Shown here piece by piece: positions 1 to 10,856 of a DNA stretch of 64,000 nucleotides. Source of the DNA: Calonectria ilicicola (lineage: Eukaryota; Ascomycota; Sordariomycetes; Hypocreales; Nectriaceae); contig CP085835.1 in assembly GCA_020809705.1 (NCBI GenBank), forward strand, positions 3,844,001-3,908,000, given 5' to 3'. Every line of letters begins with the position of its first letter. Position 1 is the first letter of the stretch. A program made the translations under genes and the position numbers. Under the pieces are notes generated by a model. It was not told the origin of the DNA. It ran no database searches and was given only the letters and a program-made list of their open reading frames with translations.

Positions 1-2040
1 TCATCAATTCTATCACCCATTTCGGATCCATCAATAACAGTTAGATGCGACTCATTGACAAAGGGACTGTCTGAACGCCACGATTCACCAAGTGAAAAGT
101 TCGTCACAGGCTCCAATGGAGAGAAGAGTAAGCGTCTCTACAGAGTCCTGTCCAGATCAACCCCGGTTGACTAAAACTTGACGCAAAGTTTACATCGGAG
201 ACGCGGCATCAATCTCATTTTTAGATTTTTTGAGGGTGAAATTGAGGCCATTTGTAGGCTCTACTCCATTTACAGACGGCCTTCCAGTCGTTCCGGAGGA
301 TCAGTTGGATGACACTCAAATTAATAACATAGACTTAACCTTAGAGCAAAAACGACAATATATGCAATCTTATTCAGAAGCTGTAAGTTCAATGGAACAG
401 AAATCTATACTCTGTATAACGCCTTTCAGACCAGCCCGCTTCTGCAACTCTTTTCCCAACCAGAGCTTGATGCCTTTTTAAAAATGAGGCGCCCGAAAAG
501 GCATCGGATATGAAAAGTCTAGACCTAGCCGCTTTGGAGATGGCAGTAGCCATCGGGGTCCAGGCTCAGATGGCTGGTCAAAAAGAGGAGCAATCTGCCG
601 CTTCTCTTTTTGCAAAAGCTAGGCAAGTTGCATTCGAGGGAATGTTGTCTTCGCCCAGCCTTAGTATGATGCGATTGTTTGTGCTGCTCGCCTTTTATTC
701 CATGGGAGCACGTCAACAAAATGCAGCCTTCATTTATCCAGGCGTGGCTTCCAAGGCTGCAATAGTGTTAGGGCTCCACCAACTAATGAGTTGGAAGCAT
801 ATTGATCAAGAACAGTGGCCACACCTAAGGTAAGTCTATATCGCATATCTTAATCGAGCATGTTTTCTTTAAATGCAAAGTATCCTCTAATCAAAACAAG
901 ACTACGCATATGGCACGGCTTATGCATATTGGACGTCTTCACAAGTTCGATTCTTGGTCGACCATGCACGGTCCCTCGAGCAACGCGACATGACATTGAT
1001 GCCCTACCATTTGATCCAATGCAGCCTGGCTTTAACGCATGCTTAAAGGGAGCTGCACTTCTTGACGATATATGTATTGTTCTTGGTAGAAGTGTAGCCA
1101 TCGACATTGTAACGGCAGAGGAATTGCTCGAAAAACTACGATCATGGAGTCGAAATTTCCCTGCTTCACTACGGCAATTTTCGCCTCCTGACAAAACCTC
1201 CTTCGACTCAGCCGACCGAAAACATTTACTCTGTCAATTACACGTGTCTAGTTTATATTACTTTTCTGTTATCCTTGTCACTAGACCTTTCCTCATACAT
1301 CACCTCCTGCCTAAACTCCGACATGCAGCAGGGAACCAGTTCTCGGACACGTCTACAGATAGAAAGGTTCGGAGCGAGCCGAAACTCGCGGGTTTAGCCG
1401 AAGTCTGTCTTACTTCAGCTGCGTACATGGGAGATTTGTGCCATAAAATTACCATGTTCGTTGATAAAACGAATTTTCCGTTTGGAAATCTATACCTGTT
1501 AAAGTAAGTAGAGTGACAAATGAACTGAAATCACTACCAGAGCTGACCATTCCAAGCACATGGATTTTCGGCGCTGGTCCTATCCTTGGGTTTTCAATCT
1601 TTGCCGGGGAAAGCAGACCAGACTCCCAGGATAATTTTAATGCCATTCAACGCTTGTTATGCACAATGGGAGAGGTAAATTCACAATTAAGGCACTACAG
1701 TGAAATATTAGCGACCTTTTCCGGGGCGATTCAGCAACATCGACGACAGATGTCTCTCAATACCCGAAGAATAGCAAATCAATATATTGACGAAATATTG
1801 GTACTTGAAGTCGACCAGGAACATGGCGATAACCGGCAAGATATAGATCAGTCTTGTGGCTTTGATTCTTGGTGTAATATGGGACATATTGCCAGCCCAA
1901 CCCATTTTGGAGACTTGAACCATCAAGATCAACAGGAATGGGATGCGCAGTGGCTTGCACAGCAAGATTGGAATGATATTGCATTGCAATTTTCAGACAA
2001 TTTTGCAGTTGAATTTGCTACGCGATCGTATAGTACATGA
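1..2040 (+). CDS. Fungal-specific (Zn2Cys6-type) transcription factor, 3' part, with a one-base frameshift
   Basis: The gene enters the window already in frame, so its start and any zinc cluster lie upstream. My exon model is 1-127, 189-382, 430-829, 901-1503 and 1557-2040. All four introns have GT-AG ends and every splice keeps frame. The protein shows hallmarks of the fungal transcription factor middle domain: an acidic linker, a YMQSYSEA-like segment, a helix-rich LAALEMAVAIGVQAQ stretch, the conserved SSILGRP motif (from about 935) and a WIFGAGPILGFSIF segment near the end. Inside exon 3 the frame changes once around 478-485, in a T5A5 run; one extra A would join the two parts cleanly. 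The gene is therefore either decayed or carries an assembly error. It is probably a nuclear DNA-binding regulator; its targets cannot be seen. The family call is firm, the exact exon ends less so. Confidence 0.75.
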
Positions 2041-4459
2041 AACTTTGTACTTTTTTCCCATTAGAGATTTAGGAATACCAATAATTATAAAACCTTGTTG
2101 TATTAATACTTGATGACTTGGAGGTTGGGCTAGATCTTGTCTTTAGAACTAGAATTAGGTTCTCCTCAATCGTTTTCCGTCTGTCTAGATTACCATCTTG
2201 TTCAATCGTGGGTTGTATGATGGAATGCTTAAAAATCCTTTGTTATGGACTCGTCGCAATAGTGCCAAATACAGATCCTGAAGCACATTGGTAGCAAAAT
2301 AAAAAGGAGTCGCGATGAAAAACATTTCTCGAATCCATCTCGATCTGTGACCAGCCAATCCTTCCCTTCGAAGCTTTTTCGCCACAAATGATAAAAAATG
2401 TTGAGAGGTTGATTTCATGTCGAAATCACCACACTATAACTTACTTTCCATTTGATAAGCGAGAAGATGTGGCTGTTGGCGTGGTAAATTAGTGGATAGG
2501 TGACTCTAGGGTAATGATCTCGTCACATTGGGAGTTGTGTATACAAGTTAGCCTGAGCGACTAGCGGGGGGTAGTGCCGAACCCCGAGCCGTAGCAGTTT
2601 TAGGAAGGTGGGTGGCAGAAACCTGGTAAAGTTTGTTTGCGAATGAATGTTTGGGCCTTTAAAATGGCACTTAGATTTGGTGTGTGCGGTGAAACAAAAT
2701 AAAACATGGGGATGGAATGTGGGTGGCGTCTGGTCAGCAGTTCATGCACGCACTTGCTACTTTAGACGTGTCACTAAGAACCTACATCCGAAAGGATTCA
2801 CAGGCTGGAGGATACCAAAGTTTTGCCATTGTTTGCGAAGCTTCGATACGGATTGATTCTTTTCATCGGCGCTGAAATGTGACTGTGACATCACGATGAC
2901 GACTACACATGCATTTTCATACCTCACTGATGAGGCATGAATCAGATTAAACCATGGTCTTATAGGCCAGGATTAGACATATAGTTTCTATAGAACAACC
3001 TTTCCTGGTAGGTGGTAAAAAATTCCTCTTTGAGAATTCGGAGTAGATTGCCCAAAATCTACGCGTTGTCTCGGGTCGAGGGGTACCGAAATGAGACCTT
3101 TTTCGGCATTCACCAGAGACATAGGTAAGAGGAAAAAAGCAATCTCAGACCGAATGAGTATCTCAGACACCTCTAGATCGATTTAACCTTCATTTTCATG
3201 CTTTGTTTGAGCTCGAGGTTCTGGACCTGTCTCATGTTGGACGCTAATGTTTTGGTGATGATGCGCGCCGTGTGGCTTGTGATGAGGATGAGACATCGTA
3301 TTCCCAAACGCGAAAAATATTTTATACCTAGGATAGAGATGTTCTCTATACAATAGCTGCGATGTAACTTCAGAAAATTTAATTATTTTAACGCTTTTTA
3401 ACGCTTTTTAACGATATACTTAATGTCAATACTACACAGAGAGAATTCCACATAAGCCGACGTCGACATTGGACTCGGGGTAGGCGAGATTCGGCGAGAC
3501 TCGGAAGACGTCCGAATAATCTGATTAATCGCAGCAAAAGAGCCGTGTTGGCTCAGCTGAGCAGGATACGGAGAGAAAAGACTACAGTGTCTCACGGTGA
3601 CCGCCCATGGAGAATAGGGACAGCTGGCGAATTTAAATTTCCCTTTTGTCCTCTTGGATATCTTGGCACGGCGATCAACTGTCAAATCTGGGCCCCCCAG
3701 AACAATTAGCCCAGGTTGCTAGCACGTCAATGGAGCACTCCCTATGCGAATCAGCTGCTGGGCACCTCAGATTTCGCCCCCAAGGGCATGGAGATGACAG
3801 GGCTCTCCCTGGGACCGCACAGACTGGTTCTGGCGACGAAACCCTTCTAGTGTGTTGTTTTAGTGATGCGCAGGAGACGGCTGAGCGCCTAGCGGAAGTG
3901 TAATTGCTAGCGCAACCGTCCGTGTAGTAGAAGACGGCGGCATAGTTAGGGGCAGCCAGTTCCCCCGCCGTCCGCAGCCCTTTGCTAGAGGTTTGAGCGC
4001 CGATGGGCGTTTGGAGCAAGCCAGGAACCGATCCGTCATTCGGCCCGACCCACTCAGGGCATTGTTGCAACGAGAGCCTGACTGACTCGTCGCTCGGTAG
4101 TTGGCTGCCAAGAAAGGGCACTACGGCTTAAGCGATGAAACCATCTTTTCAGGGCTAAATACAATCTCCGTCTGGGCTAGTCGCTGTCAACAAGTGCCGG
4201 TCTGGAGTGTCGTATCCCAAAAGTAGCGGTGCTTGGCCTGTGAGCTCCCCCCCGCACTGGCTGTCAGGGACGTCATGACACGAACTGCTCCAGATTGCTC
4301 ATCATAATTAATTAATGCTGGGCAAGAATGGTCCCGAGTCTATTGACCCGGGCCGTCGGTTGGCACATATTTCTTGGGACCTTCCTCCCGAGTGGATCTG
4401 GATCTGGGGCCCTCTTGTTCATCGTGTAGCCTTTCTTGCATCTCTCCACATTGCCCACC
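2041..4459. other. Intergenic stretch, no supported gene
   Basis: About 2.4 kb between the regulator and the membrane protein. Several short open frames exist on both strands (for example minus-strand frames at 2185-2418 and 3675-4121), but none shows a domain, a plausible splice pattern or protein-like composition. A short tandem repeat lies near 3388-3413. The last few hundred bases must contain the promoter of the gene starting at 4460. No RNA gene was recognised. Confidence 0.5.
3388..3413. repeat. Short tandem repeat, TTTTAACGCT units
   Basis: About two and a half copies of a 10-base unit (TTTTAACGCT) occur head to tail in an AT-rich intergenic stretch. No function is evident. Confidence 0.7.
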
Positions 4460-5622
4460 ATGATGGACCTCGCCTCGATATACTTTGGCCTCTTTGTAGG
4501 CATCTTCGTGTTCACCGTCGCCAAAATTACACAGCAGACCCGAGGCATCTTTAAGCGGACGCGAACTTTGATAAACACCTACGTCTTCATGATCTGGATC
4601 GAGGCGATTGTAAATCTCATCTTTGCAATCATTACATTTCTCTATCTAAATGAACTCATTCCTGCCAAGTAAGTATTTGCATTGCATCGCATTGGCCTTT
4701 AGAACTTGGCACTAACCTGATTAGACTTCCGTTTTACTTGGCAACAGGTCAGCAATCACGATCGAGCATGAACTATCCCCCGAACGTTTACTAAACAATC
4801 GTGCAGTGGCACTATGGTCAATTCAAACCCAACTCCTACCGCAAATTATTGCCAATCGAGTCTCCTTGATCATGACCAACAAGCTCCGAGCGACTCAGTT
4901 AAAATGGGCCCTGTTCCTCTTCATTCTCATTATCAACATTAGCGTCTGTTACATTTGGACAACAGCGATGCTCGACGACGCCACCGAAGTGCAGATAACG
5001 ACGAATCACATTTTCGAAAAGTTTGAAAAGGCATTCTTCCTGGTTGTCGACTTGGCCCTCAACTTATACTTTTTGTACTTGGTGCGCTATCGGTTGATTG
5101 CGGATGGGTTGACCAAGTACTGGAGGCTATTCAACTTCAACGCCGGCATGATTCTCCTTTCTACGTCAATGGATATTCTGCTCCTTGGATTTTTGAGTTT
5201 GCCAAACGCTTATTTGTGAGTTTTAACCTTGATATACCCATTCCTGCTGTTCATTGAACTAACCTCCCAATTGATACGTGCAATTTGCTCCTGTGGCATA
5301 CATTGTCAAGCTTTACATTGAGCTGATGATGGCCGTGCTGATTTCCAAGGTTGTGCGAAGTGGAGCATCAACACGAGATGGCAGTAGTCACAAATCCAAC
5401 CCAGCCGCAGGCCTCACCTCCCGTGTCGAAGTCAGCGCAGGCAGTGCCGTGAAAAAGTCTGTCAACACCTTCTTGAGCATAATGGGTAAGGAACCGCAAC
5501 CCACGCGCCTAGGCAGCTCCAGCTCCGAGATAGAACTTACGAATACCAACCCTCACACCATCACGAGAACGGTCGAGACTACGGTTGTGGTGGCACATCG
5601 AGACGAGAGCGATAACGTTTGA
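4460..5622 (+). CDS. Multi-pass integral membrane protein of unknown function
   Basis: The start is the first ATG of CCACCATGATG, a good fungal initiation context. Exon model: 4460-4668, 4725-4747 (a 23-base micro-exon), 4807-5215, then about 5277-5622, giving roughly 328 residues. At least six hydrophobic helices are visible, with loops carrying the ALWSIQTQLLPQIIANR and QFAPVAYIVKLYIELMMA motifs, and a polar Ser/Thr-rich C-terminal tail. I recognise the arrangement as a common fungal family of seven-helix-like proteins with no assigned function. The first two introns are canonical. The third has a good donor (GTGAGT at 5216) and branch site (CTAAC), but no AG occurs until 5309, past conserved coding sequence. 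One G lost from GATA(G)C at 5274-5277 would explain this. The site is mutated, misassembled or non-canonical. Confidence 0.7.
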
Positions 5623-6203
5623 TGAGATATGGAAGATGTAAGATGGGCAATTATATAATTAATCAACCTACCTGAACCAAAGCGACCTTTTCATTTTCAC
5701 TTCTGCCGCAGGTGGCAATGAGGCACTCTGTTGAGACACGTCTATTACTTGATACATGACTTTAATGCACTCAAATACAAAGGTCACACGCAGAATGATG
5801 AAATAAACCCCCAATGATGTTCTTGCTCAATCGTTTTCTCTCGCGCAGTTGTAGTAGTAGTGATGGAGTGTTGGAGCAATGCAAAAATGGTGAGTTTGCA
5901 GTTTGATGTTTTGCGGTGAGTCTCGGTAGTCACACTGGCCCTAGTTGGCATTCCAAGGTCGTGGAGAGCGGACACAGGAAAATGAGAATGATGCGCACCA
6001 TGGTTGAATTGACATTCGACTGAAAACATGTACTTGCAACCGGTCCTTTCCTTTCCTTTCCTGCCCCCTCCGCCTCAAGCTGTCGCGTTCCTCCAGAGCG
6101 AATTTGCGGATTCTCTTTTCGTCAAAAGTGAAGTGAAGAACTACTGGTGAGCTGTTAGAAAGAGTGGGCAAAGTGTCACAGGAGGGGAGGGTGCATACCA
6201 TGC
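5623..6203. other. Intergenic stretch between convergent genes
   Basis: Downstream sequence of two convergent genes, presumably holding both 3' ends. It contains a CCTTTC tandem repeat at 6045-6062. No gene, RNA or further repeat was recognised. Confidence 0.5.
6045..6062. repeat. CCTTTC hexamer repeat, three copies
   Basis: Three head-to-tail CCTTTC units form a short pyrimidine tract downstream of the zinc-knuckle gene. No function is evident. Confidence 0.8.
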
Positions 6204-6851
6204 CTACGCCTCGACTTGGTCACCGACGGCAACAGGCGTTTGGGTCTTCCAAACCATCTCCAAAGCGTCAAAGGCGCTGCGAACCAGGGCACGACGTCGC
6301 GCGTTATTTGGAGACTTGACTGTCCTGGAGGGTCGCATATCCGAAAGGATGGATCGACCGTCAGCAAGGGCGGCACGCTCGTCTCTGTCGGCGGCGTACA
6401 GCAAGACGTGAAGCACCACCTCAGCGCTGCGGTGAAAGGCCTTGGCCGAGTCCCAATCCTTGGTCTGAGGATCGAAGCGGTAATTGTGACAGGTGGCGTT
6501 TTTTTCGGCAAACTCTGGAGTCCATGGCAAAGGCCCCATGTGAGCCTTGGTGAGTCCATCGTGAACGGCCTCGTATAGGATGGGGAACCACGGTGGGGTT
6601 GCCAGCGGAGGCATGTAGCCGCGCTTCCTCACGACCATATCGATCTGGTCTTTGATGTCTTCGGGGAAGTCGGCGCACTGGGCGGTTTCGTGGTCGGCAG
6701 AGTTGCAACAAGCGCACCCGAAAATGAGCCCGTCGCGCGTCTTGAAGCACTGGATCACAGCATGGCCTGGTTCACCACAGCTGCCGCACTTGGGCGAGGA
6801 CTGGGTTGCCGCAGGCGTCTGTTGTTCAGTCTCGTCACCGTTGGATTCCAT
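6204..6851 (-). CDS. Protein with two CCHC zinc knuckles
   Basis: A single-exon reading gives 215 residues from ATG at 6851 to TAG at 6204. Two consecutive zinc knuckles of the form C-x2-C-x4-H-x4-C are visible near the N-terminus: CGSCGEPGHAVIQC, then CACCNSADHETAQC. Such knuckles bind single-stranded nucleic acid or proteins. The remainder (about 160 residues) has a conserved-looking Pro/Trp-rich stretch (PPLATPPWFPILYEAVHDG) and a helical C-terminal part, but no domain I can name. There are no retroviral-type gag or polymerase features, so I do not treat it as a transposon remnant. The last codons lie just before GTAGGC, so splicing to a further exon is possible though not needed. It is divergent from the gene at 7242. 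Confidence 0.65.
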   Translation of the reverse strand: MESNGDETEQQTPAATQSSPKCGSCGEPGHAVIQCFKTRDGLIFGCACCNSADHETAQCADFPEDIKDQIDMVVRKRGYMPPLATPPWFPILYEAVHDGLTKAHMGPLPWTPEFAEKNATCHNYRFDPQTKDWDSAKAFHRSAEVVLHVLLYAADRDERAALADGRSILSDMRPSRTVKSPNNARRRALVRSAFDALEMVWKTQTPVAVGDQVEA

Positions 6852-7241
6852 ACTGGCCACAGAGACGAGGGTGGTGGTGACTTAGGGAACAGCAACGAGA
6901 ACAAGGTGTGCCTGTTGGTGATGCACGTCTGTTTGGTTGTCAGTTGGCAGCATTCGCCTACATCTATGCAGCCCCATCCACATCACTTCACCTCACTTCA
7001 CCTCGGCGTGTCCTCAGCACAATTTGGAAAATTTTGCATCCTTCAATCGACATAGCCCTGACCCCCAATAGTCCTTACTGAACCATTCTTCTCCATTGGC
7101 ACTTGGTCATCAATTCGCTCCCAAATTGACAGCACCTGCCCGCTAGTGCGCGTGAATCACCTTGAAACCGACAAAAAGCATTTCCTCAACCACCTGCGGA
7201 AGAACTTTCACCTCTTCATCACCTCCACCGCCGTCACCATC
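6852..7241. promoter_or_regulatory. Divergent promoter region between 6851 and 7242
   Basis: A 390-base spacer between two divergently transcribed genes, so it should contain both promoters. It holds two direct copies of TCACTTCACC (about 6984-7003) and pyrimidine-rich stretches before the ATG at 7242. No clear TATA box was found. The assignment rests on gene orientation only. Confidence 0.4.
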
Positions 7242-8468
7242 ATGTCAGGCCACGCACCGCTCCCCAAACCTGATCACCGCGTTTATATCAGCACCGAAAC
7301 CTATGGCTTTTTCGACGATGAATGGGTCGGCGACACTCCCACCTCCACGGCCAGACACGAATACATCAACTCGTTCTTGGGGTGGGTCGAGGAGAGGCCC
7401 AATGCCATCTTGCTTGACATCAAAGAAGAGGCGAAGTGGAGAGCCGCCAAAAGCATGATCAGCGAAGGTCGAGCTCGTGTCACCAAGGAGTACTTTTCCT
7501 ACAGAGTCGATCAAGTCTACTGGGGCCTTTTTTGTGAGTTTTCCATGCATTCTTCGAGGCTCAAACTAACCATTGCAGTTCAAAAGCTCCATGCTACCCC
7601 TGCCTGGCCGTGGTCCAGAGCCCCAGAAAATGAGTCTGACGAAGGTCGTTCCAAAGAATACGATAAACTACAACAATGCCTTCGCAGGGGTGAGTACTAC
7701 ACATGCACCAAGCGTTCTATTATTGAGCCAAGCCCTGAAGATGGCGATAATCTTCTTTTTAGATGGGCACCCGAGACACCCAATCTCATACAGAGAAAGA
7801 AGGCATGGTCTATACTGTTTCCCAGCACTTCACACCCTGAGGGGGGGCCGTTTGAGATTTCTGTTCCCAAGGATTTCGACTTTGACTATCTTGTCGCAGG
7901 TCTAGGAAATTCGGGATTGAACTGGATTAATGCAACGTATTGCAGCGCTTCTACTCAGGTCGCGTGGAGATACAAGAACACGGGAGTCGAGAACGAGCCG
8001 GGCACTGTTGCTGACTTGGCAAAGGAGCCCAAGTTTTTGATTGTGGGCTTCTCGTTCGGGGGAAAAGAGCTTGATTTCGACCCAAACAGAAGTCCGAACC
8101 TTAAGGCACTAAAAGGAGTGTGGGAAGCGACCATAGAGTGGGCTGAAAGCATAAACACGCCACAGGTTATCCCTCTGTCCGACTTCCTCGCCGCTAAATA
8201 CGCCTTGTTGGACATTGTTCGGAGTGATCTTTGCATGCCGTCAAGGGATACTAGATTGATTGGAGACGTTATGGAGGAGCGGAAGGCTTGTGAGAAGCAG
8301 GTTCAATCAATCCTCGACAAAACCTCTGATGTAGAGCATCGAATCATGCATCTGTGCGACTGGGCTCTCTCTACCAAATCGATACTGCAATTATCTGAGC
8401 GGCTCATGTTGGCTAAGTTTGTTTGGGTCAGAAAGGTCAGACACGACTTTGGGGTGCGGTGGTATTAG
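7242..8468 (+). CDS. Unrecognised fungal protein, probably three exons, frame uncertain in the middle
   Basis: The start is ATG in CACCATCATGTCAGGC. The N-terminal part (VYISTETYGFFDDEWVGDT...) and the long C-terminal part (about 7840-8468, including a VAWRYKNTGVENEPGT segment) are clearly protein-like and share one frame. Two intron-like intervals are present: 7534-7578 (GTGAGT...CAG, 45 bases) and 7690-7762 (GTGAGT...TTTTAG, 73 bases). If both are removed the flanking frames do not match. A plausible reading (NNAFAG joined to GTRDTQSH) then needs two one-base corrections in homopolymers. If they are retained, one 409-codon frame runs right through, but its middle is less protein-like. I recognise no domain, signal peptide or membrane segment. 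Confidence 0.55.
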   Translation: MSGHAPLPKPDHRVYISTETYGFFDDEWVGDTPTSTARHEYINSFLGWVEERPNAILLDIKEEAKWRAAKSMISEGRARVTKEYFSYRVDQVYWGLFCEFSMHSSRLKLTIAVQKLHATPAWPWSRAPENESDEGRSKEYDKLQQCLRRGEYYTCTKRSIIEPSPEDGDNLLFRWAPETPNLIQRKKAWSILFPSTSHPEGGPFEISVPKDFDFDYLVAGLGNSGLNWINATYCSASTQVAWRYKNTGVENEPGTVADLAKEPKFLIVGFSFGGKELDFDPNRSPNLKALKGVWEATIEWAESINTPQVIPLSDFLAAKYALLDIVRSDLCMPSRDTRLIGDVMEERKACEKQVQSILDKTSDVEHRIMHLCDWALSTKSILQLSERLMLAKFVWVRKVRHDFGVRWY

Positions 8469-8806
8469 TTATTTCAGCTCTTTCGCGAAGCAACACTCCC
8501 GCATCCGAATGCTCTACCAAGATTCAGAAGACCTGTCAGATGGGAATGAGATGGACACAGGATTGTAGAGAACCCCATTGGCGCGAAGGAATTGGTGCGC
8601 GGATAGGTAGATTTGACTGATAGCGTCTCTCTACTCTTATTCTCTAGTCTAACAAACCCGGTCCTCGACTATGGCTAGTCTCCAATATCATGATAAGTGA
8701 GTTACCTTCTCATCATCACTTGTAAATATTTGCAATGACCCAAACATGTATGCAAATGGCCAACTTCAATCCAGAACCCCCCAACTTGGACATTTGAGAA
8801 GTAAAA
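8469..8806. other. Short convergent intergenic stretch
   Basis: A 338-base region between the 3' ends of two convergent genes. It presumably contains their polyadenylation signals. No gene or repeat was recognised. Confidence 0.5.
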
Positions 8807-10349
8807 TTAGAATAAAAATACCTGATCGGTCACCTTTGCCGACAGTCCTGGCTCCTTGAATCCCAATTGAACTAGACTCTTCTTCATTGAATTGATCATT
8901 GGCGGCGGACCGCAGAGTAACACCTTGGAATCATCCAGCGCCGGTGGCAACTTCTGCTTTATTAGATCCGCAGTGATGAAGCCCGAGCTACCCTTCCAAC
9001 TTGGAGGCGGCTTTGCCAAGACGTAGTCGACAGAGAATTTGCCAGGACATAGCTGCGCGAATGCATCCAGTTCATCGCGAAGTAAAATGTCGTCCTCTTG
9101 GTTACTGGCATAGATCAGGCTAATCTTGGTGTTATCAGACTCGTCTTCGCAAATGGCTCGGATGAGCTGGTACATGGGAGTGATTCCAGTGCCGCCAGCT
9201 ATCATTCCAATATGTTTCGCGTATTTTGTCGAGTACTGCATGGCTCCTTTTGGTCCTCGAATCTCAATCGTGTCGCCAATCTTCATGCTTTGAAGATGCT
9301 TGGACATCATGCCCTGGTCATACACTTTGACTAACAACTCGATCCGACCGAGATCGCTATTATTGGAAACTGGGGTGTACGAACGCGATACACTCTTGCC
9401 TTGAATGTCGGCGCGAAGCGCAATGTGCTGTCCAGTCGGCAAACCAAGGCGATCCTCAGGGTGCGGCAGCGCGAAGACAAACTTGTACACGTTCGGTGAT
9501 ACCAATATGCTGCGGACGAGCTTGAAACTTCTCCACTGCTGAGGGTCGAGTACGCGCGATGACGGCAGCGGTGCTGGTGACGTCTTTGCTCCCTTTAACC
9601 CGGCCTTCTTGATCGGATGGACCCGGTCATAACGCGCAGGGCGTCTTACCACTTGGCGTTTGAAGCCGGCATGTATGTCAAACTTGGACCACGCCCAGTA
9701 GGACAGCCCAGCAGTTGCTGATATCTCTGCAATGGTTGCGATCCCGATGCCGTACCAAAATGCTCCACCGCGGATCCGAGGAGACGCAGCAGAGTGTTGG
9801 AGGACCTTCTTCACAAGACTCCAATCAAAATCTCTGGCAGCCCATGCCGCTGCTCCCAATCCAGCCGTCACTGCAAGCTTACCGATGGCTCGAATGAAGC
9901 GGTCAGACGCCTTCTCAGAACGCCTTGAAATTGGAGCAACCGCTGCATTCTGAGTGATAATCTCGAATGTAGGACGGTAGATTTCAACTTTCTGGGCTTG
10001 TTCCTATTGTTTGTCAGAATGTGTGGCTATTAACAAAGTGTTGTGAATACTCTACATCTTCTGGTAAATCGCCAACGTACATGGCCTCCAATTCGTCGCG
10101 GGCTTCTGCCGAGTGGCCAATGTTCTCAAAGTCGTCCGTAGCATCGGCTCCAGCTACCTCTAGCAAGATGGCACCACCACCAGGATGTTCCTCAAGATAT
10201 TTTGTTACATCGTACACTAGATGTTTGTTCAGCATCATTTGCCATTTGATCTATACGCCAGACACCTTACCTTTATTGTGGATTATCATCCAGGCATCAT
10301 CAGGTTTGTTGTGCTTTTTCACTTCTGTGAGAGTTGTTGTGGTAGACAT
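8807..10349 (-). CDS. Cytochrome b5 - NADH-cytochrome b5 reductase fusion protein
   Basis: Three exons (10349-10271, 10216-10035, 10003-8807) join in frame to give 485 residues. The N-terminal ~80 residues are a cytochrome b5 heme domain: the core EEHPGGGAILLEVAGADAT carries the first heme-ligand histidine and IGHSAEA the second. A hydrophobic segment follows around residues 130-190, so the protein is probably membrane-bound. The rest is a ferredoxin-NADP reductase-like flavoprotein: RSYTPVS binds FAD, GGTGITPMYQLIRAI and CGPPPM bind the nicotinamide nucleotide, and the C-terminus DQVFLF is typical of b5 reductases. It should pass electrons from NAD(P)H through FAD to its own b5 heme and on to an acceptor. 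The divergently transcribed P450 507 bases away is the obvious candidate partner. The family call is firm; the partner is inferred. Confidence 0.88.
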
Positions 10350-10856
10350 TTTTCTCCGAGTTCACAAATTGAGGAGATGTGTTTATGCAAAGATATGATA
10401 CAAGTGCAATGACGACGATAACCAATTGCTGCTGTGATCATCTATCTAAAAGCTCGACACCACAATAGCTTTTATATAGGCTAAATAAAGCCAACACAAA
10501 AAGGCTAAAGATTACAAAATTACTTCCGTGATTCGCTCCCCTATGCCGATGTTGCATGCACAGTGGATCTCTCGTGCGAACTTCGCCCGAGTCCACCTTG
10601 CGGAACCCTCGGAGCTAGCGAGGCACCGACACAGAATCCACACGGATAGCAGGTGGGGACTCGGGGCAAATGGTCAATCCCTGGAGACTTGATGGAACTG
10701 GCAGATAGAAACCGAAAAAATAAATACGTTTACACGACGTAACCCTCCAAGAAGCCAGGGAACTTGATATAAGAAGAGCAACTGTCCCAAGCACTAATCG
10801 TCTCTATTCTTCGCCATTGTTCTTTTGAAATACATCAAAAACACCCTCTTGCAAGA
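10350..10856. promoter_or_regulatory. Shared divergent promoter of the b5-reductase fusion and the P450
   Basis: This 507-base spacer lies head to head between the b5 reductase fusion (start 10349, minus) and the P450 (start 10857, plus). It contains a CGG-N6-CGG direct repeat at 10601-10612, the half-site type bound by Zn2Cys6 regulators, and a TATA-like GATATAAG near 10767, about 90 bases upstream of the P450 start. Co-regulation is inferred from geometry and this motif. Confidence 0.45.

Noticed and set aside
3675..4121. 148-codon minus-strand open frame
   Set aside because: High Ser/Arg/Cys/Pro composition with overlapping open frames on both strands, no domain and no splice continuity. 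Typical of a non-coding GC-rich stretch.
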